A DNA stretch of 7,700 nucleotides from contig JAIRSB010000019.1 of NCBI GenBank assembly GCA_031255655.1, forward strand, positions 1 to 7,700, in the 5' to 3' direction. The stretch's first letter is position 1. Every line of letters starts with the position of its first letter. Below, piece by piece: positions 1-5,112 of the stretch. This DNA is from Spirochaetaceae bacterium (GTDB lineage: Bacteria > Spirochaetota > Spirochaetia > Treponematales > Breznakiellaceae). Both the position numbers and the translations under genes were made by a program. A model generated the notes under the pieces. That model saw nothing but the letters and a program-made list of their open reading frames with translations. It ran no database searches and was not told the DNA's origin.

Positions 1-80
1 GCCCCTCCTCCACTGCTGTCGCACGCAAAAAAAGCCAGCGCAGTTATTAGCGCGGCTAAACCTAGGTTAAGCTTTTTCAT
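1..80 (-). CDS. N-terminus of a putative lipoprotein (partial, runs off window)
   Basis: Only the first 26 codons are present; the gene continues beyond position 1. The product begins MKKLNLGLAALITALAFFAC followed by DSSGGG. This is a textbook lipoprotein signal: a KK-containing n-region, a hydrophobic core of about 15 residues, and Cys20 in an A-F-F-A-C context. The lipobox is looser than the enterobacterial L-A-G-C form, as is common in spirochaetes. A Ser/Gly linker directly after the cysteine is typical of mature lipoproteins tethered by their acyl chain. The start is fixed by AAGGAG at 92-87 (minus strand), 6 bases before the ATG. A promoter-like sequence (161-190) and a stable leader hairpin (106-134) lie upstream. 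Function cannot be told from so short a fragment. Confidence 0.8.
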   Translation of the reverse strand, partial: MKKLNLGLAALITALAFFACDSSGGG

Positions 81-105
81 AAACTTCTCCTTGCTCTTAA
101 AGATT

Positions 106-134
106 CCGCACGGCGCGAAGCGCGCCGCTTGCGG
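106..134 (-). promoter_or_regulatory. Structured leader hairpin upstream of the lipoprotein gene
   Basis: CGGCGCG at 111-117 and CGCGCCG at 121-127 form a perfect 7-bp stem with a 3-base loop. CCGCA (106-110) and TGCGG (130-134) extend it by 5 bp across a 2-base bulge. The hairpin would lie in the leader of the lipoprotein transcript, ending about 13 bases before its ribosome binding site. No T-run follows on the minus strand, so it is not an obvious terminator. It may stabilise the mRNA, tune translation, or simply be another unit of the palindromic repeat block next to it. Confidence 0.5.
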
Positions 135-160
135 TGATTAGCAAATACATGCTGATTGTT

Positions 161-190
161 AGTATACATTCTTTTCGTGAGTTGTCGCAA
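161..190 (-). promoter_or_regulatory. Candidate sigma70 promoter for the lipoprotein gene
   Basis: On the minus strand TTGCGA (190-185) is followed after 18 bases by TATACT (166-161). The -10 matches the consensus at 5 of 6 positions and the -35 at 4 of 6. Transcription would start near 154, giving a leader of roughly 75 bases that contains the 106-134 hairpin. The same TATACT -10 with a TTGCG-type -35 occurs before rlpA. This is by-eye evidence only. Confidence 0.45.
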
Positions 191-239
191 GTATCTTGAA
201 TGTCTGCTTTCAGCGTCAGTGGAAGAGTCGCTGGCTGGA

Positions 240-265
240 GGATTGCTTCGCTTCGCTCGCAATGA
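240..265. repeat. Dispersed palindromic repeat of the SLRAKRSNP-encoding type
   Basis: This short element has terminal inverted ATTGC (242-246) and GCAAT (259-263) around a TTCG/CTTCG core. Read on the minus strand in one frame it gives SLRAKRSNP, a peptide I recall from many spurious small ORFs in spirochaete, rickettsial and alphaproteobacterial genomes, where this sequence is a dispersed intergenic repeat. The identification rests on memory of that motif. It sits in a block with other palindromes (271-283, 290-342). Confidence 0.6.
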
Positions 266-270
266 TGGTG

Positions 271-283
271 GGCGCTGCGCGCC
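271..283. repeat. Small GC-rich palindrome GGCGC-TGC-GCGCC
   Basis: A perfect 5-bp stem with a 3-base loop, directly between the dispersed repeat at 240-265 and the inverted repeat at 290-342. It resembles the other short GC-rich palindromes of this block and is probably part of the same composite repeat region. Confidence 0.4.
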
Positions 284-289
284 TCGCAA

Positions 290-342
290 TTAAGGGAGAG
301 CGGGCGTCCCGCAAGGCGGGGAGCGGCGGGTGTCTCCCTTAA
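290..342. repeat. 10-bp inverted repeat with nested hairpin
   Basis: TTAAGGGAGA (290-299) and TCTCCCTTAA (333-342) are perfect inverted repeats 33 bases apart. Inside, GCGGG (300-304) and CCCGC (308-312) form a second hairpin. The heptamer TCGCAAT occurs at 257-263, 284-290 and 345-351, just outside the arms or in the neighbouring element. The block therefore looks like a mosaic of related repeat units. The stop codon of the 21-codon ORF at 404-339 lies within the right arm, which suggests that the element formed or entered at the end of that frame. Confidence 0.6.
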
Positions 343-404
343 AATCGCAATGCCGTATTTAGAGATACGAAAGCCGCCAATAAAATTCCCAGTTTTTTGA
401 CCAT
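339..404 (-). pseudogene. 21-codon signal-peptide-like ORF, possibly a truncated secreted-protein gene
   Basis: The frame starts MVKKLGILLAAFVSLNTAL and ends after two more residues at a TAA inside the inverted repeat 290-342. It has a proper initiation region: AAGGAG at 416-411 (minus strand), 6 bases before the ATG, the same arrangement as the lipoprotein gene downstream. The peptide looks like a complete signal sequence (KK n-region, then a hydrophobic core) with no mature protein after it. I read this as the 5' remnant of an exported protein gene that was cut off when repeat DNA entered. It could instead be a genuine tiny membrane peptide or a leader ORF. No homologue is recognised. Confidence 0.4.
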
Positions 405-420
405 GATAAACTCCTTGGAA

Positions 421-688
421 ATGTCGTTATGTCAAATCTACGGCTTTATATACAAGAAAAAACAGTGAGAAAAAGTATACTTTATGAGAGGGAAAAGGCA
501 TATTTTTGGATTTAAGCCTGTTTTATGTTCAAAAAGCGTCTATATTTTTGTTTTGCGGATTTTAGAAATGACAGTAACTATTACCTACGCATTTCATTTC
601 CAAACCAGACGATAAACGTATAGTCGTGGAACACACAGAAACGGTAAATGTCATTTTAGGATGATTCCGGCAAGACTATAATTACTAA
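421..688. other. AT-rich intergenic region with no gene
   Basis: No coding frame is supported here. The stretch nearest the 21-codon ORF is AT-rich and contains TATATA at 447-452, a possible -10 on the minus strand, but I cannot assign a convincing -35. An 8-bp inverted repeat (AAATGACA 566-573, TGTCATTT 649-656) has a 75-base loop and may be chance. Nothing else is recognisable. Confidence 0.5.
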
Positions 689-719
689 TGCCCCCGATCC
701 GCACGGAAGACTGGGGGCA
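689..719 (-). terminator. Hairpin downstream of rlpA, probable transcription terminator
   Basis: TGCCCCC (689-695) and GGGGGCA (713-719) form a 7-bp GC-rich stem whose 17-base loop can pair further internally (TCC/GGA). It begins 11 bases after the rlpA stop codon, the expected place for a terminator. The sequence after it on the minus strand (TTAGTAATTATAG) is AT-rich but has no clean T-run, so it may need Rho or act mainly as a 3' end stabiliser. Confidence 0.5.
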
Positions 720-729
720 AGTTTAAGGA

Positions 730-2211
730 TTAGCGCTCTTCGCGAGCTATAGCCTCTTTGAAACCGGCGCTGCCCAGTTTTACGGCGATTGAATTGATTT
801 CATCGGCGCGGACATTGCTTATCACAACACGATATAGCTCACCATAAGGCTCCCATTGTGGATTGAGTCCGGCCGCTGACAAACGATCAAAAACCTCAAC
901 CGCGTTCTTAGCCACCTTGAACGAACCAATTTGAAGCCGGTAATACCTGCCGCTTACAAAAGGTCCTCCGACAATCTCGGCGGTTGTATAAGTCGGATAA
1001 ACACGCGGCGGGGGTTGAACAGGACCAGGCGGGATTGAAGGCGCGATGGCCGAATTCGGCATAGACGGCGTGGTCGTGGCAACGGGAGGACGCGCTATAG
1101 TCGGGACAGGCTGAAAAGACGCGACGGGCGCGTTAGCAGAGGACGCGCGGTTCTGTGAAGCGGAACTTTGAGGCGCCCGCACCGATTCCGTCTGGGGAGA
1201 GGCGGGACTCTGCCTAATAGCCGGCTGCTGTGGCGTATAAGACGGTGCGGCAGGTCTCGATGCACCCGTACCTGACGAACGTGTTTGAGGAGCTGTAGCT
1301 GGAGGCCGCGCTACAGGACTGCTGGAAGCCGGAGGCCGTGCGGCAGGTGTGGAATTAGGCTGAGAGCGAGACGTCCCTGTCGCCGCGCCTGGAGAGTTGG
1401 CCGTCCTCTGCGTCGACGTGGCTTGACTTGTCCGTGTATTTTGCCCACCCCGCGGTTGAGGCGGCGGTGTTCGCTGTGCCGTCACAGCGGGCTGACTCGC
1501 TGCCGGTACATTCTGGTTTGCTTGCGGCTGGACAGGCGCTATTTGTTGTGCAGTTACCGCAGGCTGGCTTGCCGGAATATTTTCGTTCGGCTGCGGTTGG
1601 ACAGGTGCTATTTGTTGTGCCGTTGCCACAGGCTGGCTTGCCAGAGCATTTGGGTCCGGCTGCGGCTGGACGGGTGGCGATATTTGTTGTGCCGTCACAG
1701 CGGGCTGACTCGCTGCCGGGACATTTTGGTTTACCTGCGGCTGGACGGGCGGTATTTGCTGCGCTGTTACAGCAGGCTGGGTTGCCGGAGTGTTCTGGTT
1801 CGGTGGCTGTGCCTGGGCAGGTGTGTTCGCGGCATTAACATTCCGCGGCGCTAACTCTACAATGACTTGAGCCGTACCGGTTTCGAGCATGTTCAATTTT
1901 TCCGCCGCGGCTTTAGAAACATCTATAATGCGGGTCTTCACAAAGGGACCGCGGTCATTGACTCGAACAAAGACCTGTTCGCCATTCAGCGCGTTAGTAA
2001 CTATGAGCAAAGTTCCGAAAGGAAGATCAGGGTGCGCGGCTGTAAATTGGTTAGGATCGAAAAGTTCACCGGAAGCTGTCGGCCTCCCCTCAAACTCTGT
2101 GCCATACCATGAAGCTATACCTTCCTGTCTATACGAGGAATCAGCGGGTGTCTGCGCAGCGCAAAAACTCGCGGCAAAAAAAAGACAGCCCATAATAAAC
2201 CTGTTTTTCAT
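730..2211 (-). CDS. rlpA: RlpA-family septal protein with double-psi beta-barrel and SPOR domains
   Basis: The 493-residue product is exported. It has a signal peptide over residues 1-19, probably cleaved near CAA/Q20; Cys17 is preceded by Phe, so a lipobox is unlikely. Residues 27-122 form the RlpA double-psi beta-barrel (GIASWYGTEF, TASGELFD, FTAAHPDLPFGT, VRVNDRGPF, IIDVSKAAAEKL). E49, H60 and D86 correspond by motif to residues important for lytic transglycosylase activity in Pseudomonas RlpA. Residues 421-493 are a SPOR domain (YYRLQIGSF, LYRVVI), which binds denuded glycan strands at division septa. Between them lies a 300-residue Pro/Gln/Ala/Ser linker, with five units of about 24 residues at 145-262. 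At 493 residues it is longer than E. coli RlpA (about 360), mainly because of the linker. The start is set by AGGAGG at 2225-2220, 8 bases upstream. A private promoter-like sequence precedes it and a hairpin follows. Confidence 0.92.
   Translation of the reverse strand: MKNRFIMGCLFFAASFCAAQTPADSSYRQEGIASWYGTEFEGRPTASGELFDPNQFTAAHPDLPFGTLLIVTNALNGEQVFVRVNDRGPFVKTRIIDVSKAAAEKLNMLETGTAQVIVELAPRNVNAANTPAQAQPPNQNTPATQPAVTAQQIPPVQPQVNQNVPAASQPAVTAQQISPPVQPQPDPNALASQPVATAQQIAPVQPQPNENIPASQPAVTAQQIAPVQPQANQNVPAASQPAVTAQRTPPPQPRGGQNTRTSQATSTQRTANSPGAATGTSRSQPNSTPAARPPASSSPVARPPATAPQTRSSGTGASRPAAPSYTPQQPAIRQSPASPQTESVRAPQSSASQNRASSANAPVASFQPVPTIARPPVATTTPSMPNSAIAPSIPPGPVQPPPRVYPTYTTAEIVGGPFVSGRYYRLQIGSFKVAKNAVEVFDRLSAAGLNPQWEPYGELYRVVISNVRADEINSIAVKLGSAGFKEAIAREER
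1426..1779 (-). repeat. In-frame tandem repeats in the RlpA linker (about 5 x 72 bp)
   Basis: Residues 145-262 of the RlpA-like protein consist of five adjacent units with the core QPAVTAQQI-PVQPQ-N-N-PA-S, in lengths of 24, 24, 23, 24 and 23 residues. Units 1, 2 and 4 are nearly identical; unit 3 carries VAT for AVT and unit 5 is degenerate. A partial unit (AQPPNQNTPAT) precedes them. Degeneration at the edge and near identity in the middle is the usual picture for an array that expands and contracts by recombination or slippage, so copy number may vary between strains. Confidence 0.8.
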
Positions 2212-2233
2212 ATCAAAATCCTCCTAAGACGGA

Positions 2234-2261
2234 AGTATACACAAAAATTGTCAATGCGCAA
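2234..2261 (-). promoter_or_regulatory. Candidate promoter of rlpA
   Basis: On the minus strand TATACT (2239-2234) is a strong -10. A 16-base spacer gives TTGCGC (2261-2256) as -35, with 3 of 6 consensus positions. A perfect TTGACA also occurs at 2254-2249, but only 9 bases from the -10, too close to pair with it; it might be the -35 for another start or an operator half. The predicted leader is short, with the AGGAGG ribosome binding site at 2225-2220. No terminator is seen between the leucine-rich repeat gene and this promoter, so read-through is also possible. Confidence 0.45.
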
Positions 2262-2299
2262 ATTACATTAAATCACAGGAGTCAAATCTTTGGAATACA

Positions 2300-3685
2300 T
2301 TACTCAACATACTTGGGCGGGAGTTCCCGTCCCGACAAATTCCAGTGTCCGGCTTTAAGTATATAAGTACCTGCTTTATAATTGTTCATGCGGTAATAAT
2401 CGGCGAACTGATAGCGAAAGCTGTCGCTTTGTACCAAAACATTTTCACCTATAGTTATATCACCAAGATTATTTCCCATAAAAGCTTGACTTCCTATGCT
2501 TCGCACAGAATCAGGTATCACAATCGAGCTTAAATTATTAGAAGCGAACGCGCCCTCTCCTATGAAGGTCGTCCCTTCCGGAATGACTACGCTGTCCAAG
2601 CCTTTATTCTTGAACGCGAATTTTCCAATGCCTCCTCCCACACTACCGGTGGGGGATACACCTCCATTTGCTAAAAGTCTTGTTGTTTCCTCCTGCGTTG
2701 TCTCTGTCGCCGCAGCCGTTTTTCTATTTTCCGTGAGCAGCGTGCTGTTCGTAATAGTTTTGCTGCTTAACACGGGGATATTAGATACACCGGTATAATC
2801 TCCGGGAACTTCTATATAGACTTGAGAGTAAATATCTTTGCCGGCGGTAGATTTTGCCGCGGCGCTTTCTTTCTCCTTAACAACCGGTGGAAAACGCGGA
2901 GCGGATGTCGCCGCAACAGGGGAGAACGAAGCCCCGCCGCCTCTCTGACTGGGCAAAGACTGCAACGTGATAACATCTTCTTTTTCTTTCGCGGTGAACG
3001 CTGGCGCGGCATCTACAACGGTAGTTTCGTTGTAACCGCCCAAAGGAGTAACTTTAACACTCGATGCCCCATATTTTTTTACTGGATCACTTTTCACGGG
3101 CGCTTCACGGGTGTCTCTCGCGCCTGGCGGTAAAACATTCGGGGTGGAAACAGGTTTGAACGTTCCATCGTAACCGGTAAGCGGATTATAGAAATTACCA
3201 TGTAAATTCGCCGCTCTTTCTAGCAATTCTACGGTTAAATGCTGCGTATCAGCCGCAACGTAGTAAATTTTCGATCCGGGTGCGGCTGAGGGATTTACGG
3301 TTAAATCGGCGTTTGTAACCTTTTTTAGCATATTGCTGTCAAAAGCCGAATCCGCGATTACGCGCACCGACGTAGGTATCACTACTATGCTCAATTGATT
3401 GCCGAAAAACGCTTGATCGCCGATAATCTCAAGTCCTTGCGGAAGCGATATTTCGGTTATTCCCTTCAATCTGAAAGCCATATCGCCAATCTTGCGAACC
3501 GGAATGCCGTCAATACTCGTCGGAATAACAATCGTCTTTCCGTTTCCGTTATATCCGGTAATCACAAGGCACTTCTGACCGTCGCGTAGTTCGGTGCGAG
3601 TAACAAAAACATTATTGTTCTGCGCAATCAGCGAACCGGCAAATCCGGTAACAAGCGCGAAAAATAGCAAGCCTCTTTTAAGCAT
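2300..3685 (-). CDS. Exported BspA-like leucine-rich repeat (LRR_5) protein
   Basis: I take the ATG at 3685 as the start, giving 461 residues. AAGGTGG (3697-3691) lies 5 bases before it, whereas an in-frame ATG at 3700 has no ribosome binding site. Residues 1-21 are a signal peptide (MLKRGLLFFALVTGFAGSL...A/Q). BspA/LRR_5-type repeats lie in two separate blocks. One is at roughly 50-125 (IVIPTSIDGIPVRKIGDMAF, ISLPQGLEIIGDQAF, VVIPTSVRVIADSAF). The other is at roughly 353-425 (IGKFAFKNKGLDSVVIP, FIGEGAFASNNLSSIVIP, SIGSQAFMGNNL). The 220-residue spacer is rich in Ser, Thr, Ala and Lys. The C-terminus has a YKAGTY...GHW tail that I recall from treponemal members of this family. Such proteins are surface or periplasmic and mediate binding; the ligand here is unknown. 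rlpA follows after 88 bases. Confidence 0.85.
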   Translation of the reverse strand: MLKRGLLFFALVTGFAGSLIAQNNNVFVTRTELRDGQKCLVITGYNGNGKTIVIPTSIDGIPVRKIGDMAFRLKGITEISLPQGLEIIGDQAFFGNQLSIVVIPTSVRVIADSAFDSNMLKKVTNADLTVNPSAAPGSKIYYVAADTQHLTVELLERAANLHGNFYNPLTGYDGTFKPVSTPNVLPPGARDTREAPVKSDPVKKYGASSVKVTPLGGYNETTVVDAAPAFTAKEKEDVITLQSLPSQRGGGASFSPVAATSAPRFPPVVKEKESAAAKSTAGKDIYSQVYIEVPGDYTGVSNIPVLSSKTITNSTLLTENRKTAAATETTQEETTRLLANGGVSPTGSVGGGIGKFAFKNKGLDSVVIPEGTTFIGEGAFASNNLSSIVIPDSVRSIGSQAFMGNNLGDITIGENVLVQSDSFRYQFADYYRMNNYKAGTYILKAGHWNLSGRELPPKYVE

Positions 3686-3700
3686 AAAATCCACCTTCAT

Positions 3701-3933
3701 AAAATTAAAATGTCAACTGGGGTTTTCCAAACTTCAATTCCGGGTTTGTCCGGCAACACGTATATCTGCTTCGCCGCCGCCGTCCTGCGGACAGTTCGCA
3801 GGTATTTTTTTGAAAACTGCACTGTAACTGAATGATGTTCCCGAAAAACCCTTATTACCCTTTATCGGCGTTTTTCATCAAAAAATTAAACGTCATCCGT
3901 GAATCCTGCGCTGATACAGCCCTAAGTCAGGTT
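3701..3933. other. Intergenic region between metI-like and LRR genes
   Basis: This 233-base gap holds no gene. Its one clear element is the plus-strand terminator-like hairpin at 3784-3811. A TTGACA on the minus strand (3716-3711) has no -10 at a usual distance. A short CCGG...CCGG pairing at 3740-3753 is weak. I see no convincing minus-strand terminator after the metI-like gene and no clear promoter for the LRR gene, so co-transcription cannot be excluded. Confidence 0.4.
3784..3811 (+). terminator. Intrinsic-terminator-like hairpin on the plus strand
   Basis: CCTGCG (3784-3789) and CGCAGG (3797-3802) form a perfect 6-bp GC-rich stem with a 7-base loop, followed at once by TA and seven Ts (3805-3811). 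This is the canonical arrangement on the plus strand only; on the minus strand the T-run becomes an A-run before the stem. No plus-strand gene is recognised upstream. It may end antisense transcription through the LRR gene or an unannotated small RNA. Confidence 0.55.
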
Positions 3934-5070
3934 TTAACTGGACAATGCCTGCTCCAAATCGGCGATAAGGTCGCCCGCGTCTTCAATGCCGACGGAAAGG
4001 CGCAGTAATCTGTCGTTCACTCCGGCGGCGATGCGCATCGCTTCCGGTATCGCGCTGTGAGTTTGGACGACAGGATACGTTATAAGAGAATCCGTGCCGC
4101 CCAGACTTTCCGCGAATAATACGAGCGAAACTTTTTTTAACACGGAAGGAACGCGGGAAGCATCCTTCATATAGAAAGAAATCATGCCGCCATGACCGCG
4201 GGACTGGGAACATGACAGCTCATACTGCGGATGATCCGGGAACCCTATCCAAAAAACCTTTTCAACGGCGGGATGTTTCCGCAGCCAGCCGGCAATCTCC
4301 GCGGCGTTGCGGGAGGCTTTCTCCATTCTAAGAGCAAGCGTTTTCATGCCGCGCAGCGTAAGCCATGCATCAAACGGGGCCAACGTCGCTCCTTCGCTCA
4401 TTTGCGCATCGCGCAGGCGTACTTCCGCGTCATCGTTTGAATGAACGATGAAACCTGAAAGCGTGTCATGATGCCCGGCAAGATACTTTGTCCCGCTGTG
4501 AATAACAAAGTCCGCCCCTAAATCAAGCGGGTTTTGAAACCACGGGGTTAAAAATGTATTATCGACAACAAGAAAACCGCCTTTCGCGTGAATAAAATCG
4601 GCGCACCGGCGTATATCGCTTACCTTCATCATGGGATTCGAGGGTGTTTCTATGAAAATAGCCTTCGTTTGCGGACAGTAATTCTGTTCTATCTGCCCAA
4701 AATCGCTGGTATCCGCCCATGAAAACGAAAAACCGTACTTTGAATAGTATTCGTTGAACAAGCGGTACGTGCCGCCGTAAAGGTCGGCGGAAACTATTAT
4801 GTGGTCGCCGGGCTTGAACAGCTTTATTAAGGAAGAAATAGCCCCCATCCCGCTGGAAAACGCCAGAGCGTACTTCCCGTGCTCCGCGAGAGCCAGCGAT
4901 TTCTCCAAAGCCGAGCGTGTGGGGTTCAACGCGCGCGAGTAGTCGTAGCCGGTCGACTCGCCTAAAGCTGGATGCCTGAACGTAGCGCTCTGATATACCG
5001 GGACGCTCACCGCCCCAGTAACAGGGTCAAAGCCGCCGCCGCCACGCACAATTATCGTTTCCGCCTTCAT
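3934..5070 (-). CDS. metI: Cystathionine gamma-synthase / O-acetylhomoserine (thiol)-lyase, MetI-like
   Basis: A 378-residue cytoplasmic enzyme of the Cys/Met-metabolism PLP family, the usual size. Family signatures are PVYQSATFRH, YDYSRALNPTR (Y44 and R46 contact PLP phosphate from the neighbouring subunit), AFSSGMGAI, DLYGGTYRLF, ETPSNPMMKVSDI, VVDNTF (D170, pyridine nitrogen) and HSGTKYLAGHHD with Schiff-base lysine K195. The blocks GESTGYDY, LFAESLGGTDSLITYP, QTHSAIPEAMRIA and NRLLR-type VNDRLLRLSVGIED match my memory of Bacillus subtilis MetI, which joins acylated homoserine to cysteine, making cystathionine, or to sulfide. MetB is the equivalent enterobacterial name. TGGAGA (5080-5075) lies 5 bases before the ATG. 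It follows the MetC-like gene by 42 bases and is probably co-transcribed with it. The substrate (acetyl or succinyl ester, cysteine or sulfide) and the exclusion of gamma-lyase activity cannot be settled by sequence inspection. Confidence 0.85.
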   Translation of the reverse strand: MKAETIIVRGGGGFDPVTGAVSVPVYQSATFRHPALGESTGYDYSRALNPTRSALEKSLALAEHGKYALAFSSGMGAISSLIKLFKPGDHIIVSADLYGGTYRLFNEYYSKYGFSFSWADTSDFGQIEQNYCPQTKAIFIETPSNPMMKVSDIRRCADFIHAKGGFLVVDNTFLTPWFQNPLDLGADFVIHSGTKYLAGHHDTLSGFIVHSNDDAEVRLRDAQMSEGATLAPFDAWLTLRGMKTLALRMEKASRNAAEIAGWLRKHPAVEKVFWIGFPDHPQYELSCSQSRGHGGMISFYMKDASRVPSVLKKVSLVLFAESLGGTDSLITYPVVQTHSAIPEAMRIAAGVNDRLLRLSVGIEDAGDLIADLEQALSS

Positions 5071-5112
5071 GTATTCTCCAAAAACAAGCTGCCGGTTAAA
5101 GTGATTGTCCCT

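Noticed and set aside
77..289. 70-codon minus-strand frame containing SLRAKRSNP
   Set aside because: It overlaps the palindromic repeat block and the lipoprotein promoter and leader, has no ribosome binding site, and its peptide is the known spurious translation of a dispersed repeat.
566..656. 8-bp inverted repeat AAATGACA / TGTCATTT
   Set aside because: The 75-base loop and AT-rich arms make chance pairing likely; no gene or promoter layout gives it meaning.
1426..1779. CRISPR-like array
   Set aside because: The repeats are adjacent, in frame and about 72 bp, without unique spacers; they encode the RlpA linker.
1285..1854. 189-codon plus-strand frame rich in Arg, Leu and Cys
   Set aside because: It is antisense to the repetitive linker of the RlpA-like gene. 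Its composition mirrors that GC-rich repeat, and it shows no domain or ribosome binding site.
2822..3133. Plus- and minus-strand frames of 66-103 codons over the LRR gene's middle region
   Set aside because: They are out-of-frame shadows of the LRR protein linker, with arginine-rich composition and no initiation signals.
3711..3716. Perfect minus-strand TTGACA upstream of the LRR gene
   Set aside because: The hexamer 17 bases downstream (TGGATT) is a poor -10 and would start transcription inside the gene's first codons.
3594..3827. 77-codon plus-strand frame crossing the LRR gene start and the 3784-3811 hairpin
   Set aside because: It is antisense to the signal-peptide region and runs through the terminator T-run; it has no ribosome binding site and no recognisable product.
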